Counted from the stretch's first letter, positions 16,628-26,117 are shown. The stretch: 64,000 nt of DNA from an uncultured Cellvibrio sp. (GCA_937958105.1 CALFXJ010000060.1:62001-126000); one strand, 5' to 3'. Notes: generated by a model not told the origin, from the sequence alone. A program made the numbers and translations.

Positions 16628-18043
16628 ATGAATTCTGATTTGCTTCACAGAGCCGCTCTGTTGGCGGCGGCTATGGCCTTGGCCGGCTGCGCAAGCTGGA
16701 CACCTGCCGATAATCCGGCGGATGCCCGTCTGCAGCTGTTGAGCCGTTATCCGGAGTTGCAGACATTGACCGAGGACCATGAGGCTGCTGTCGCCCATCT
16801 GCTGCAACAACCTCTGACACCGCAGACTGCGGCTCAATTGATGCTGCTCAACTCCCCCCGCATAGAGATGCTCCTGGCTCAGCTCGGCATTGCCAACGCC
16901 CGCCGGGCTCAGGCGGAACTGATTACCAACCCGCACTTCGCCGTGGGCGCTTTACGCCCGGAGGGCGGCGGTCGCTGGCAGTTGGATCTGGGGCTGAGCC
17001 AGTCTCTGCTGGACCTGCTGACCCGCTCCATGCGTATAACATTGGCTGAAACAACGCTGATCCAGCGCCAGCTTGAGTTACAGCTGGCGCTGGACGAAGC
17101 GCTTCATGAACTGCAATCCGCTTACTTTGCCGCCATCGCTGCCCAGGAGACATCAGCGCTTCAGTTGCAGCAACAGGAGGCTGGCGAGCTCGCGGCTGTG
17201 CTGGCTCAGCAGATGCGCAGCGCCGGCAACCTGCCGAGCACTCGTGTTCTTCATCATCAGCTGGCCGCACAGCAAACGATGCAAGCTGTCCGACGGGCCC
17301 GGTTGACCGCTGATACTGCGCGCTTGCGGTTGAATTATCTGCTGGGATTAAAGCCTGAGCAGTCATTCAAGCTGCCGGACCGGCTGCCGGATATACCGCA
17401 GGAAAGCTTTGCCAAGGCAGAATTACTGAATACCGCGCAGGCCCGTCGACCCGATGTGCTGCTTGTGCGGCGTCAACAGGAGCTGCTCACCCGGCAACGG
17501 CCGATCATCACACGCAGTCGCTGGGCTGACGTCGCCGCTGGCATCAAGATGGAGCGTGAGTTTGACGGCAGTATCAATGCCGGTCCGGAGGTGGAGTTCG
17601 GTGTACCCCTGTTCGATCGCGGCCACGCCCGGCTCGCTGAGCTGAACTCAGAGGCCGCCGCCGCACAGGCCCAGGAAACCCATCTGCTGCAAAAGATCGA
17701 GCACGACATCAGCTTAGCCCTACGCCAGCTGAACGACGCCCGCCAATCGCACCAACAGGCTCTCGCACTCCGGGAAATCGCGCGAGAGCAACTGCAGGAA
17801 ACTCAGCGGGAGGTGAACTTCATGCTCGCCAGCCCCTTTGACCTCATTGAGTTGAAGCAACAGCAGATTCGCCTGGAAGTCGACCGGATCGATGCACTCC
17901 AAAGGTACTGGCAAGCCCGTGCTGCCCTTGCCCTGGCCGTGGGTAAAAACCTCCCTCTGGCCGAACCCGCTTCAGCCTCACCGCTACCCGCCACGCCGCA
18001 TACCGGCCATGGACACCATCATGGAGAGCACCATCATGATTAA
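16628..18043 (+). CDS. TolC-family outer-membrane efflux lipoprotein with His-rich tail
   Basis: A 471-residue protein. It has a lipoprotein signal (MALAGC lipobox, Cys near 21) like CusC/OprM-class channels. Two long helical hairpin regions (about 55-230 and 270-440) with many Ala, Gln and Leu, and the duplicated pattern around RPDVLLVRRQQELLTRQRP, are typical of the outer membrane efflux family. The extreme C-terminus is strikingly His-rich (HTGHGHHHGEHHHD), a probable copper or other metal ligand site. It overlaps the multicopper oxidase start by 8 bases. No RND pump or periplasmic adaptor gene lies next to it, so its inner-membrane partner must be encoded elsewhere, or it works with the oxidase alone. 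Confidence 0.85.
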   Translation: MNSDLLHRAALLAAAMALAGCASWTPADNPADARLQLLSRYPELQTLTEDHEAAVAHLLQQPLTPQTAAQLMLLNSPRIEMLLAQLGIANARRAQAELITNPHFAVGALRPEGGGRWQLDLGLSQSLLDLLTRSMRITLAETTLIQRQLELQLALDEALHELQSAYFAAIAAQETSALQLQQQEAGELAAVLAQQMRSAGNLPSTRVLHHQLAAQQTMQAVRRARLTADTARLRLNYLLGLKPEQSFKLPDRLPDIPQESFAKAELLNTAQARRPDVLLVRRQQELLTRQRPIITRSRWADVAAGIKMEREFDGSINAGPEVEFGVPLFDRGHARLAELNSEAAAAQAQETHLLQKIEHDISLALRQLNDARQSHQQALALREIAREQLQETQREVNFMLASPFDLIELKQQQIRLEVDRIDALQRYWQARAALALAVGKNLPLAEPASASPLPATPHTGHGHHHGEHHHD

Positions 18044-19367
18044 TCGACGCGACTTGTTGCTGGGCAGTGCAGCCGGACTGCTGATCGGGGGACTGACGCA
18101 TCCCCGGACGGTGCATGCTGGCGATGCTCACGCCCATCACGACCACCACACTCACCACGCTAAATCCGAACCTGCACAGCTGGCCAGCGTTGCCACAGCC
18201 AGACCGGAAGTGACGCCTCAAGGATACCGCCCGGTTACAACGCCTAATGGCCGGACGCTGCCCTACCGAATGAACCAGGGAGTCAAAGAATTCCACTTGA
18301 TTGCCGAAGAGGTCGAGCACGAATTTGCGCCGGGGATGACGATCAAAGCCTGGGGTTATAACGGCAGCACGCCAGGTCCGACCCTCGAAGCAGTCGAAGG
18401 CGACCGGGTGCGGATTTACGTCACCAACAAGCTTCCAGAACATACCAGTGTCCATTGGCACGGCCTCCTGCTGCCTTGGGGCATGGACGGTGTCAGCGGC
18501 CTGACGCAACCGCCTGTCAAGCCCGGCGAAACCTTTGTTTATGAATTCACGCTGCAACAGCATGGGACTCACATGTATCACCCGCATGCCGACGAGATGG
18601 TGCAGATGGCCATGGGTATGATGGGCATGTTCATCATTCATCCTAAGACGCCGACCCAGCCAGCGGTTGATCGGGATTATGCAATCCTGCTGCACAACTG
18701 GGCCGTCCACCCCGGCACTTACCGACCGGACCCCAGCGTGATGACGGAGTTTGATCTGTGGACCATGAACAGCAAAGTCTTTCCGTATATAGATTCCATG
18801 GTGGCTCAGACCGGTGAGCGCGTAAGGATTCGCGTAGGCAACCTGTCGATGTGGAATCACCCGATGCATCTGCATGGTGTGCAGTTCGAGGTTACCGGCT
18901 CCGACGGTGGCCGGTGGCCGGAACATCAATGGCGCCGAGAAGTGACTGAAATTGTTGGCGTAGGCCAGACCCGGGATCTGGAATTTACCGCTGTTCCCGG
19001 AGACTGGGCATTCCACTGCCACATGAGCCATCACACCATGAACGCCATGGGACACGGCATCCCTAACATGATCGGCGTTAAGCAACCCAAAGACTTACTG
19101 AAAAAGGTGCTGCCCGACTACATGCCCATGGGTGAACACGGGATGGCTGAACATCAGGAGCATACAGATATGGGCCACATGCCGGGGCCGGAGAATACGC
19201 TGCCAATGATGATGGGTGAAGGTCGCTACGGAAAACTGGAGATGGGCGGCATGTTCACACTGGTCAAGGTGCGGGATCAGCTGGATGGCGATCCCGGTTT
19301 GTATTCACCACCGGAAGGAACACTCGCGCGTAAGGTGGACGATGTGCCGGACGATATTCCTGTGTAA
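18036..19367 (+). CDS. Tat-exported multicopper oxidase (CopA/CueO-like)
   Basis: 443 residues from the ATG at 18036, chosen because it gives a twin-arginine signal (MINRRDLLLGSAAGLLIGG) and has GGAGAG eight bases upstream. The open frame extends further back but only inside the TolC gene. A His-rich segment follows the signal (HAHHDHHTHH). The cupredoxin copper ligands are present in order: HWHG near 139, HMYHPHAD near 180, HPMHLHG near 275 and HCHMSHHTMNAMGH near 327. A late Met/His segment (HGMAEHQEHTDMGHMPG) could bind extra Cu(I). It probably oxidises Cu(I) in the periplasm to protect against copper. It appears to be a two-domain-like short form compared with 500-600 residue CopA. Gene order and overlap put it in one operon with the TolC-family gene. 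Confidence 0.9.
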   Translation: MINRRDLLLGSAAGLLIGGLTHPRTVHAGDAHAHHDHHTHHAKSEPAQLASVATARPEVTPQGYRPVTTPNGRTLPYRMNQGVKEFHLIAEEVEHEFAPGMTIKAWGYNGSTPGPTLEAVEGDRVRIYVTNKLPEHTSVHWHGLLLPWGMDGVSGLTQPPVKPGETFVYEFTLQQHGTHMYHPHADEMVQMAMGMMGMFIIHPKTPTQPAVDRDYAILLHNWAVHPGTYRPDPSVMTEFDLWTMNSKVFPYIDSMVAQTGERVRIRVGNLSMWNHPMHLHGVQFEVTGSDGGRWPEHQWRREVTEIVGVGQTRDLEFTAVPGDWAFHCHMSHHTMNAMGHGIPNMIGVKQPKDLLKKVLPDYMPMGEHGMAEHQEHTDMGHMPGPENTLPMMMGEGRYGKLEMGGMFTLVKVRDQLDGDPGLYSPPEGTLARKVDDVPDDIPV

Positions 19368-19370
19368 CAA

Positions 19371-19400
19371 CTGAAGCGGCAAGATGACTTGCCGCTTCAG
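19371..19400. terminator. Hairpin between convergent copper oxidase and DUF2339 genes
   Basis: A perfect 13-bp inverted repeat (CTGAAGCGGCAAG, ATGA loop) fills the whole gap between the two convergent stops. There is no U-tract on either side, so it may act as an mRNA 3'-end hairpin or weak bidirectional terminator. Confidence 0.65.
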
Positions 19401-22130
19401 TCAGCTCGACTGGTCAGGTGTTGTCGTGGTGCGCCTGGCCGGTATGGGCGACAGATACCCGATCAACAGCATCAGCCCTCCTACCACCATGAACGAGATA
19501 ATCCGGGCCAGGGTTCCACTGTCGTTAAGGTCTTTGGTAAACAATTTGAGCAGCACCGCGGCGAGTAACACAGCGCCGGCAATCCACCAGTACCGCTCCT
19601 GCACCCGGCGGGAAAAATTCATCACAACCAGCGCACAGACCGTCCATAGAATAGATAGCGCCATCTGGACCACGCCAGAATTCCACAGTGACGTAAGATC
19701 ATAGGCCACCCCACCGTAATGGTGAATGGCCCGCAGAAGCACTAGGTTAAGCCACACAAAGCCTGCGCCGGCCAGCAGCCCGTAGCGTATGTGGCCGGTA
19801 GATTGCGCCAGGCTCATCAGGTTAGCTTTCATGGCCCAGCCAAGCAGCGCCACGGCTCCGAGTTGAGTCAGGTCGAGTGGATTGAGGATCGGCACAAAGG
19901 CAAAGGGAACAGCACCGGAAGATGCGCTGGCATCGATGAACCAGAGCAACAGCAAAAACAGCAGTGGAGCAGGAATGACGTCGCGGTAATCGGTGGTGTA
20001 TTGGTTGAACGGCCACACTGCCTTTCCGTTGAGCGTTATCAATACCGTAAGTGGAAGCGCCAGACAGACAAACCACAGTATTTTTTCTGCGGCAGATTGC
20101 CAGTCGTAGTAATCCTGCCACCAGCTGGCTTCCCAGAACAGCACACACAGCAGAAACCACGCGCTGGCAACGTGGTATATGCTGAGCAGCGCGGTGCGGC
20201 TATCGCCCCTGCTCCGCCACAGAAACCGATACTGAACCGCAGTGAACAGAACCAGGGCCACCAGCCCAAAACCTTCTGTGGGATGGAAGTCGAAGTTAGC
20301 CCAGACTCTCCAGGCGTATTGGGAGCTGGTAATGAGCGCCACGATGGGCAATAACCAGAAGCCGGTTCGCGTCAGGGATTGCCAGTGCAGCAGTCGGCTG
20401 AGAAACAGCATCGCCAGGCTTGATAGGGACAAAAATACGATGGTAAATGCAAACAGGTTTCGTCCCGCGACGTGGCCGGATAATTCGTTGCCTCCCGCTA
20501 CCAGCCACCAACCCCAGCCGATCAGCATGGCGATCAGTTCCAGGACCTTTTCATTGCTGGATAATGCCTCTTCATGAACATACAGCAGCCAGGCTATCAC
20601 CAGTGCCGAGGCAGCAAGTACCAGCAGGTTAATAAAATCACCGGTCAACAAAGGCACCGCCCCTGTCGTCAGCTCGCCCCGGGTGAACAAGGCAAGTGCC
20701 GCTGCCAGATGCAGCGCATAACCGCCGATCCGGGACAGTGCACGTGCCTGTCGCAGTCCGATCCAGACCAGTCCCACCGCCTCCAATGCCCAGGCTGCGG
20801 ATGTCCAGGCTGCCCCCATCGCCAGTGGAATAGCAAGTGTGGCAAATCCAACACCAAGGGCCGTGAAAGCATCGATCAATACCTGCTGAACAGTGCCGTA
20901 TCTCACCCAGAGCAGGCGGGCCACCGCCAGATAAATTATCGCCAGCACCAGCGCACTGATCGCCATTCCATATTCAGTGTGGTGGAGTAATTCGGCCTGC
21001 AGGCCAAAGCCAACCAGCGGCAGGCCAAATATCAAGGTGCCGTCCACCAGCCCGGTTAACCTGGGTGGCTGCTTGAGGGAAAACAGGACGGATAATGTCA
21101 GGTACAACAGGAAGAAAATCAGCAGGAAGGGCTGCGTCGAAAGATACAGTTCCGGTTCGTAACGCAGTACGCCCCAGATAACTGAGATCACGAAAGTAAA
21201 GATAAATCCGATCCAGTTCAGCACCCGCCAGGTTTTAAACCAGGCCACGGCAAGGATTCCCAGATTCAGGATGAGATAGAAGCTGAACAACGCAACGTGA
21301 TTACCGGAGCCATCGGAGGTAAGGATGGGAGCGAGAAAGCCGCCAGCCGTGGCCATTACTGCCAGAATCCGCGCATTCTGAATCACCGCCAGCAACACAC
21401 CGGCGATCACTACGGCGATCATCAGGGTGAATGCCAGAAGCGTGGGCATCAGCGTATAAATTTTGGCAGCGGCAAAGATAATCAGATACAGCGCAGCAAC
21501 CCCACCACCCTGCAGTACCAGACCATATCCGCCAGCTCGGCTACGGGTACGCCAGCCTATGGCGATCAAGGCCACGGCTACAGCTGCAACGGCCGTCAGA
21601 CGCAGTTGGAGCGGCAGTACACCCTGATTGGCCGCGTATTTGACCAGAAAACTCAACCCGAAAAACATCACCACCATGCCAATGCGCACAATCGGATTGC
21701 CTTCGGTAAAGAACCGAATGGCCGCCTGCCCCGCTTTTTCAAAAACGGTCGGCCGGGCTGGCGCTGGCGGCGTCTGCGAAGCACTGACGGATACGGAGGG
21801 CTGAGGTGGATTAATGGCCACAGAGGGTTGCGCAGGCGATTGCGCTGCAGGCGCTGGTGTCGAAACGGCGGGACTGGCATGCCGGGTTTCCACTGGCTTT
21901 TGCTCAGGCGCCTGTACTTGGGGCGCCGTGGAGTTACTCGCAACGGAAAATGTTGAAGAAGCCCGCTTGAGTTCGGCGACCTCACGCTCAAGCTGTTTAT
22001 GCCGATCCGTCAGACTTTTCAGCTGCCCAGCGAGATAACCAATGATGCCGCCAGCGAGCCATCCGCCATATCCCAAGCTGCCTGCCCCCAGGACGATCCC
22101 CACCAGCGTCAGGATGAGCGTCAGATTCAT
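19401..22130 (-). CDS. DUF2339 multi-pass membrane protein
   Basis: A 909-residue protein. The N-terminus has a Gly-rich membrane helix (MNLTLILTLVGIVLGAGSLG), then a short coiled coil (LKSLTDRHKQLEREVAELKR) and a Pro/Ala/Gln-rich linker (about 60-130). After that come some twenty-five or more hydrophobic helices to the end. This layout, with a motif region EKAGQAAIRFFTEGNPIVRIGMVVMFFGLSFLVKYA at its core, matches the DUF2339 family. Members are widespread but have no established function; a transport or envelope role is only a guess. An AGGAAA Shine-Dalgarno precedes the ATG. The unknown lipoprotein gene upstream is 114 bases away on the same strand and may be cotranscribed. Confidence 0.85.
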   Translation of the reverse strand: MNLTLILTLVGIVLGAGSLGYGGWLAGGIIGYLAGQLKSLTDRHKQLEREVAELKRASSTFSVASNSTAPQVQAPEQKPVETRHASPAVSTPAPAAQSPAQPSVAINPPQPSVSVSASQTPPAPARPTVFEKAGQAAIRFFTEGNPIVRIGMVVMFFGLSFLVKYAANQGVLPLQLRLTAVAAVAVALIAIGWRTRSRAGGYGLVLQGGGVAALYLIIFAAAKIYTLMPTLLAFTLMIAVVIAGVLLAVIQNARILAVMATAGGFLAPILTSDGSGNHVALFSFYLILNLGILAVAWFKTWRVLNWIGFIFTFVISVIWGVLRYEPELYLSTQPFLLIFFLLYLTLSVLFSLKQPPRLTGLVDGTLIFGLPLVGFGLQAELLHHTEYGMAISALVLAIIYLAVARLLWVRYGTVQQVLIDAFTALGVGFATLAIPLAMGAAWTSAAWALEAVGLVWIGLRQARALSRIGGYALHLAAALALFTRGELTTGAVPLLTGDFINLLVLAASALVIAWLLYVHEEALSSNEKVLELIAMLIGWGWWLVAGGNELSGHVAGRNLFAFTIVFLSLSSLAMLFLSRLLHWQSLTRTGFWLLPIVALITSSQYAWRVWANFDFHPTEGFGLVALVLFTAVQYRFLWRSRGDSRTALLSIYHVASAWFLLCVLFWEASWWQDYYDWQSAAEKILWFVCLALPLTVLITLNGKAVWPFNQYTTDYRDVIPAPLLFLLLLWFIDASASSGAVPFAFVPILNPLDLTQLGAVALLGWAMKANLMSLAQSTGHIRYGLLAGAGFVWLNLVLLRAIHHYGGVAYDLTSLWNSGVVQMALSILWTVCALVVMNFSRRVQERYWWIAGAVLLAAVLLKLFTKDLNDSGTLARIISFMVVGGLMLLIGYLSPIPARRTTTTPDQSS

Positions 22131-22244
22131 GAAATGCTTTCCTTTGTCGTTCTTATTGCCCGTTTCAGATATGGCGCAGAATAATCGGCCTCACCTTCCT
22201 TGTCCACGCCGACGATACGGCGCCTGAATTCAAGAAAAACCCTT

Positions 22245-23231
22245 TTACAACGCCTCGATTACCACCCTCACTTCCACATGATTTGGCTCAATACGGGTAG
22301 CCAGACCGGTAATGTCCCCAAACAAAGGAGGCTGGGAATTTCCTGAAAGGGAGTACGCCAATGTCAACCGATCCTTCTCTCCGGTCCACTGCAGACCGGG
22401 GCGCAGGTTGCTGACAAGTGTAACCCCCGCTGCAGCGTCGTTAAGCGCGCGGAAGGTTCCCAGCGCTGCCTGTCGGGGAGATGCACCCCCTCCCGAGCCA
22501 GGCGCAAAGGGGTAGGACTCCAGTACATCCAGATCTGGAGAAGGAAACAGGTGCAGGATCAGGCTTTCTTCTATGGGCAGCTCTTCCTCAACATGGGTCG
22601 TGGCGCCATTCACTGGCTGAGCAATCTTGGTGCTGCTCATCAGCATCCTGTAGGTGAGCTTCAGCTCGAACTCGTAACCCCGCCCGTAATAAGAAGGGCG
22701 CAGCCCGGCGATCTTCAGCGCGAGGATATCGCCCTCACCACGCATGGTTTCCTGCAGGTGGCTATAGGTCGCGGAACCGGGAGAATCAATGGAAAGCTGC
22801 TTGCTGTAACGAGCCTGCCCCTCTGGGGCGGGCTGGGAGATGAGTTTCTTCAGATATACGGGAGACCTATGGAAAGCCGCGAGCAACTCATCAGCTGATT
22901 CAGTTGCCGGCATCAACGGAGCGAGGTCCGGCGCAACAAGAACATTCAATAATCGCTGGGCCTGCAATTTGAACGACCATTCCATGGCCGTGGCCGTTCC
23001 GCCCCCCGATGCGCTTGCTTCGCGCAGCGCCCCACCCTGCTCGATCATGACGCTGATCTTCATCGTGCCGGGACGCCACCCCTGGTTCAGCAGTTCAGCC
23101 TCAGTAGCATCGACCATACCGGTGGACAACGATATCGGATTGGATTGCGGTGAATTATCTGATGAAGGAGAGCAGGAAATTAAAAAGAAGGTCATCCCAT
23201 AAACTATCAACTTGACGTCGCTTACGCGCAT
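22245..23231 (-). CDS. Lipoprotein of unknown function
   Basis: A 328-residue protein. It has a lipoprotein signal with an LISC lipobox (Cys near 20) followed by Ser/Pro/Asn-rich sequence. The mature part shows no motif that I recognise. It has a Gly/Ser patch (ASASGGGTATA), a middle region rich in beta-type segments and a second Gly run (APGSGGGASP), and ends in a predicted strand (HVEVRVVIEAL). AGGAG lies seven bases before the ATG, so the start is good. It lies upstream of the DUF2339 gene on the same strand; I cannot say whether the two work together. Base composition looks like that of its neighbours. Confidence 0.6.
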   Translation of the reverse strand: MRVSDVKLIVYGMTFFLISCSPSSDNSPQSNPISLSTGMVDATEAELLNQGWRPGTMKISVMIEQGGALREASASGGGTATAMEWSFKLQAQRLLNVLVAPDLAPLMPATESADELLAAFHRSPVYLKKLISQPAPEGQARYSKQLSIDSPGSATYSHLQETMRGEGDILALKIAGLRPSYYGRGYEFELKLTYRMLMSSTKIAQPVNGATTHVEEELPIEESLILHLFPSPDLDVLESYPFAPGSGGGASPRQAALGTFRALNDAAAGVTLVSNLRPGLQWTGEKDRLTLAYSLSGNSQPPLFGDITGLATRIEPNHVEVRVVIEAL

Positions 23232-23427
23232 GGGACTACTCCTGATGGCCCAATTCGTGGAGGGGGCAAGTGTAAATTGATCAGCCCCGGTCTGCGTAGT
23301 ACCAGTCGACGAATTCTATTCTGCTGAGGCCACCCTGCTTAAATTCAACAGCAAATTCCGCGGCGTGCGCCAGCATCAAACGATCAGGATTATGTCCGGA
23401 TTCCGCAGCCTGCTTCAGCCTATCTGG

Positions 23428-23433
23428 TAGAAT
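23428..23433 (+). promoter_or_regulatory. Candidate extended -10 element upstream of pabB
   Basis: TGGTAGAAT forms a TGn-extended -10 (TAGAAT) about 28 bases before the chosen pabB ATG. No good -35 is seen. If it is used, the longer pabB start at 23432 would lie inside the promoter, which supports the later start. Confidence 0.35.
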
Positions 23434-23461
23434 GGCGACCCTTTTTTACTTATTGAATCAG

Positions 23462-24844
23462 ATGGCAGCTTCCCCAGTTCTTCATCCCGTGCCTTATTTC
23501 GCCGACAGCGCGCACTGGTACCAGACTTTACGTCACCTGCCCATGCCGATCTGGCTGGACAGCGGGCGTCCGCACAGCGCGTATGGACGCTACGACATCA
23601 TTGCGGCAGCTCCGATACGACGTGTAGAGACTACGGGAGAGGTCACGCGTATCTTTCAGAGCGACGGCAGTTTCCAGGACTCCGCCAAAGATCCCTTTGC
23701 CTTAATTCAGCAACAGCTCCCCGCACCCGTCACTCCCTTGGGCGATATCCCATTTTGCGGCGGAGCGCTGGGTTATATCGGTTACGACATCGGAAGACGT
23801 CTGGAAAAGCTCCCCTCTCAGGCTGTTCGGGATATTGAACTGCCGGATCTGTGCATGGGGATCTACCTGTGGGCAATCGTGCAGGATCATCAACAGGAAC
23901 AGGCCTGGCTCGTTCACCTGCCGGAGGCGGAGGATCTGCCGGAGATTCATCAAATAATCCGGTTTCACGACTTAAAGCAAAATCTTAAGATTGATGAATT
24001 TTCTTTTGAAATCAATCGCTTCGAAGCCGAAATTAAAGCAGAGAATTACGCCAGATCCATCCGAGCTATTCAAGAATATATCCGCGCGGGAGACTGTTAT
24101 CAGGTCAATTTTGCCCAGCGCTTCAGCGCAGACTTCAGCGGTGATCCTTTGGCTGCGTACCTGGCCCTGCGTTCGGCACTGCCCTCACCCTTCTCAGGAT
24201 TTATGGAGCTGCCCCAAGGTGCCATTCTGAGTCTGTCACCTGAGCGCTTTATCCGCATCGATGCGGACCGCCGGGCCGAGACACAACCCATTAAAGGCAC
24301 CATAGCTCGCGGGGCTGACCCTCTATCAGACCAGATGAATGCCGCCACCCTGATGAACAGCCCTAAAGATCGCGCGGAAAATCTGATGATCGTGGACCTG
24401 CTGCGCAACGATCTCAGTAAACACTGTTCCACCGTCAATGTCCCGACGCTGTTCGGCCTGCAGAGTTTTGCCAACGTCCACCACCTGGTCAGTACAATTA
24501 CTGCACAACTGCCACCCGAAGCCCATGCAATAGACATCCTGCGGGATTGCTTCCCCGGCGGCAGCATTACCGGCGCCCCGAAGATCCGCGCCATGGAAAT
24601 TATCGAAGAGCTGGAACCGGCACGACGCTCTGTTTACTGTGGCAGCCTCGGCTATATCAGCGCTGACGGCCAAATGGACACCAGCATCGCTATCCGCACT
24701 CTGGTATGCAGCGATGGCCGCATCCATTGCTGGGGCGGCGGAGGAATAACGGCGGACTCGGATATGGAACAGGAATACCAGGAAAGCATCACCAAGGTAC
24801 GCGTACTCATGGATACCCTGGAAAAACATTTCTCGAGAAAATGA
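23462..24844 (+). CDS. pabB: Aminodeoxychorismate synthase component I
   Basis: 460 residues from the second ATG. The ATG at 23432 adds ten residues but overlaps a candidate -10 box, while the later one gives the family-like beginning LHPVPYFAD. With PabA glutaminase, the enzyme turns chorismate into 4-amino-4-deoxychorismate for folate. It has the chorismate-binding fold: N-terminal GYIGYD region near 105, then GDCYQVNFAQRFSADF, the PIKGTIARG motif (Lys typical of aminodeoxychorismate synthases), DLLRNDLSK, and the C-terminal FPGGSITGAPKIRAMEII and YCGSLGYIS. Pseudomonas has pabB next to thrH and cysH as here, although a hydrolase gene and a PRC-barrel gene intervene in this genome. Confidence 0.93.
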   Translation: MAASPVLHPVPYFADSAHWYQTLRHLPMPIWLDSGRPHSAYGRYDIIAAAPIRRVETTGEVTRIFQSDGSFQDSAKDPFALIQQQLPAPVTPLGDIPFCGGALGYIGYDIGRRLEKLPSQAVRDIELPDLCMGIYLWAIVQDHQQEQAWLVHLPEAEDLPEIHQIIRFHDLKQNLKIDEFSFEINRFEAEIKAENYARSIRAIQEYIRAGDCYQVNFAQRFSADFSGDPLAAYLALRSALPSPFSGFMELPQGAILSLSPERFIRIDADRRAETQPIKGTIARGADPLSDQMNAATLMNSPKDRAENLMIVDLLRNDLSKHCSTVNVPTLFGLQSFANVHHLVSTITAQLPPEAHAIDILRDCFPGGSITGAPKIRAMEIIEELEPARRSVYCGSLGYISADGQMDTSIAIRTLVCSDGRIHCWGGGGITADSDMEQEYQESITKVRVLMDTLEKHFSRK

Positions 24845-24911
24845 TTAATCACAGCCAGGTCGCACCGTATGTTCGGCGACCTTTATTGCCACTCTATGAG
24901 GGAGACTGTTT

Positions 24912-25661
24912 ATGTTGATTCAGAACCACCAGGTAGACCTGGACACGCCTACAGGGACAATGCGGGTTTATGTGTATCGTCCGGTCAGTGATGGAGACAA
25001 TGAGAAAAAGTATCCGGCCATTCTGCTCTACTCTGAGATCTTCCAGCAGACAGGCCCGATCCGCCGCAGTGCGCAGATTATGGCCGGCCATGGCTTTATA
25101 GTTCTGGTCCCGGAAGTTTTCCATGAATTGAATCCTATTGGCACCGTCCTGGGTTACGACGATGCCGGACGAGACAAGGGTAACGCCGACAAGGTGGCAA
25201 AGACGCTGGAAGCCCACGATACCGATACCCAGGCGATGATCACCTACCTGCAGACCCAGCCCTACTTTTCCGGCAAGATCGGTGCAATGGGATTCTGCCT
25301 GGGGGGTGGACTTGCTTACCGTGCCGCGCTCCACCCCGCTATCGCCGCGACCAGTTGCTTTTATGCCACGGATATTCATTCCGGCCTTACCCCCTCAAAA
25401 CCGGGCAATGAAAGTCTGACCCGCACCGGCGAAATCCGCGGTGAACTGCAGATGATCTGGGGCAAACAGGACCCCCATATCCCGGCAGAGGGTCGCGCGC
25501 GTATCTACAGCAATCTGGTAGAGAAGAAAGTGAATTTTACCTGGCATGAATTCAATGGCGTGCACGCATTTATGCGCGATGAAGGCGAGCGTTACGATGC
25601 AGAACTGCAAATGCTGGGTTACCAGCTGGCGATAGGATTATTCAGACGCTGCTTGTTCTAG
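24912..25661 (+). CDS. Dienelactone hydrolase family protein
   Basis: A 249-residue cytoplasmic alpha/beta hydrolase. The Cys-Asp-His triad of dienelactone hydrolases is visible: Cys129 in GFCLGGG, Asp187 in GKQDPHIP and His218 in FNGVHAF. The beginning, DTPTGTMRVYVYRP, is typical, as is YPAILLYSEIFQ, where the Glu of the family motif sits. True DLH opens dienelactones in chlorocatechol breakdown, but no other ring-cleavage gene is near, so the natural substrate here is unknown. A GGGAGA Shine-Dalgarno precedes the ATG. It lies 67 bases after pabB and may share its transcript. A long hairpin follows. Confidence 0.88.
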   Translation: MLIQNHQVDLDTPTGTMRVYVYRPVSDGDNEKKYPAILLYSEIFQQTGPIRRSAQIMAGHGFIVLVPEVFHELNPIGTVLGYDDAGRDKGNADKVAKTLEAHDTDTQAMITYLQTQPYFSGKIGAMGFCLGGGLAYRAALHPAIAATSCFYATDIHSGLTPSKPGNESLTRTGEIRGELQMIWGKQDPHIPAEGRARIYSNLVEKKVNFTWHEFNGVHAFMRDEGERYDAELQMLGYQLAIGLFRRCLF

Positions 25662-25673
25662 CTTTTTAAGCTC

Positions 25674-25706
25674 AACAAACACAGCACATCGCGTGCTGTG
25701 TTTGTT
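25674..25706. terminator. Bidirectional terminator hairpin
   Basis: A 14-bp perfect inverted repeat (AACAAACACAGCAC, loop ATCGC) lies between the convergent hydrolase and PRC-barrel genes. The T-rich distal arm (TTTGTT) could serve as a U-tract. Confidence 0.8.
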
Positions 25707-25715
25707 ATCAAGGCA

Positions 25716-26117
25716 TCAGTGAGGGCGGGTACCATAGTAGGCGTGAACGTCCTGTGCCCAGGATTGATCTGCCATATCCGGCCAGTCATCTTTATCAAAT
25801 CCCGGTGCGCTTTTCAGGCGATCTTTATCAACGTTAAGGATGAAGCGTTTATTGATCGTATCCAGCTTCAACGCATCCCATGGGACCGCAAATAGTTTTT
25901 CTCCAAGGCCGAGGAATGAGCCGAACGACAATACCGCATAAGCGACTTGCCCCGACGACATATCCAACATGATTTCCTTAATATCACCGAGATCTTCATT
26001 GTTGTGATTGTAAACATCATTCCCGATGAGGGTATCTGCTCCCATCAGGCGCGGCCCCGGGCCCCGACTATCGTAGCTCTTGTAAATACCATAGGTGTCA
26101 CGGGTTTCGTAGTTCAT
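25716..26117 (-). CDS. PRC-barrel domain protein
   Basis: 133 residues from the ATG at 26117, chosen for the strong AGGAGAG Shine-Dalgarno just upstream; the frame continues further upstream without a better signal. The core (about 20-100) is a PRC-barrel: MGADTLIGNDVYNHNNEDLG, IKEIMLDMSSGQVAYAVLSF, LGLGEKLFAVPWDALKLD. The family includes the photosynthetic reaction-centre H-subunit domain and the RimM C-terminal domain; stand-alone bacterial members like this are often stress-related with unclear function. A large hairpin in its 5' leader (26156-26194) suggests post-transcriptional control. Confidence 0.85.
   Translation of the reverse strand: MNYETRDTYGIYKSYDSRGPGPRLMGADTLIGNDVYNHNNEDLGDIKEIMLDMSSGQVAYAVLSFGSFLGLGEKLFAVPWDALKLDTINKRFILNVDKDRLKSAPGFDKDDWPDMADQSWAQDVHAYYGTRPH

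Noticed and set aside
17844..19085. 413-codon minus-strand ORF opposite the multicopper oxidase
   Set aside because: It is antisense to a gene with clear copper-binding motifs; its own sequence has no recognisable domain and is explained by the codon bias of the real gene.
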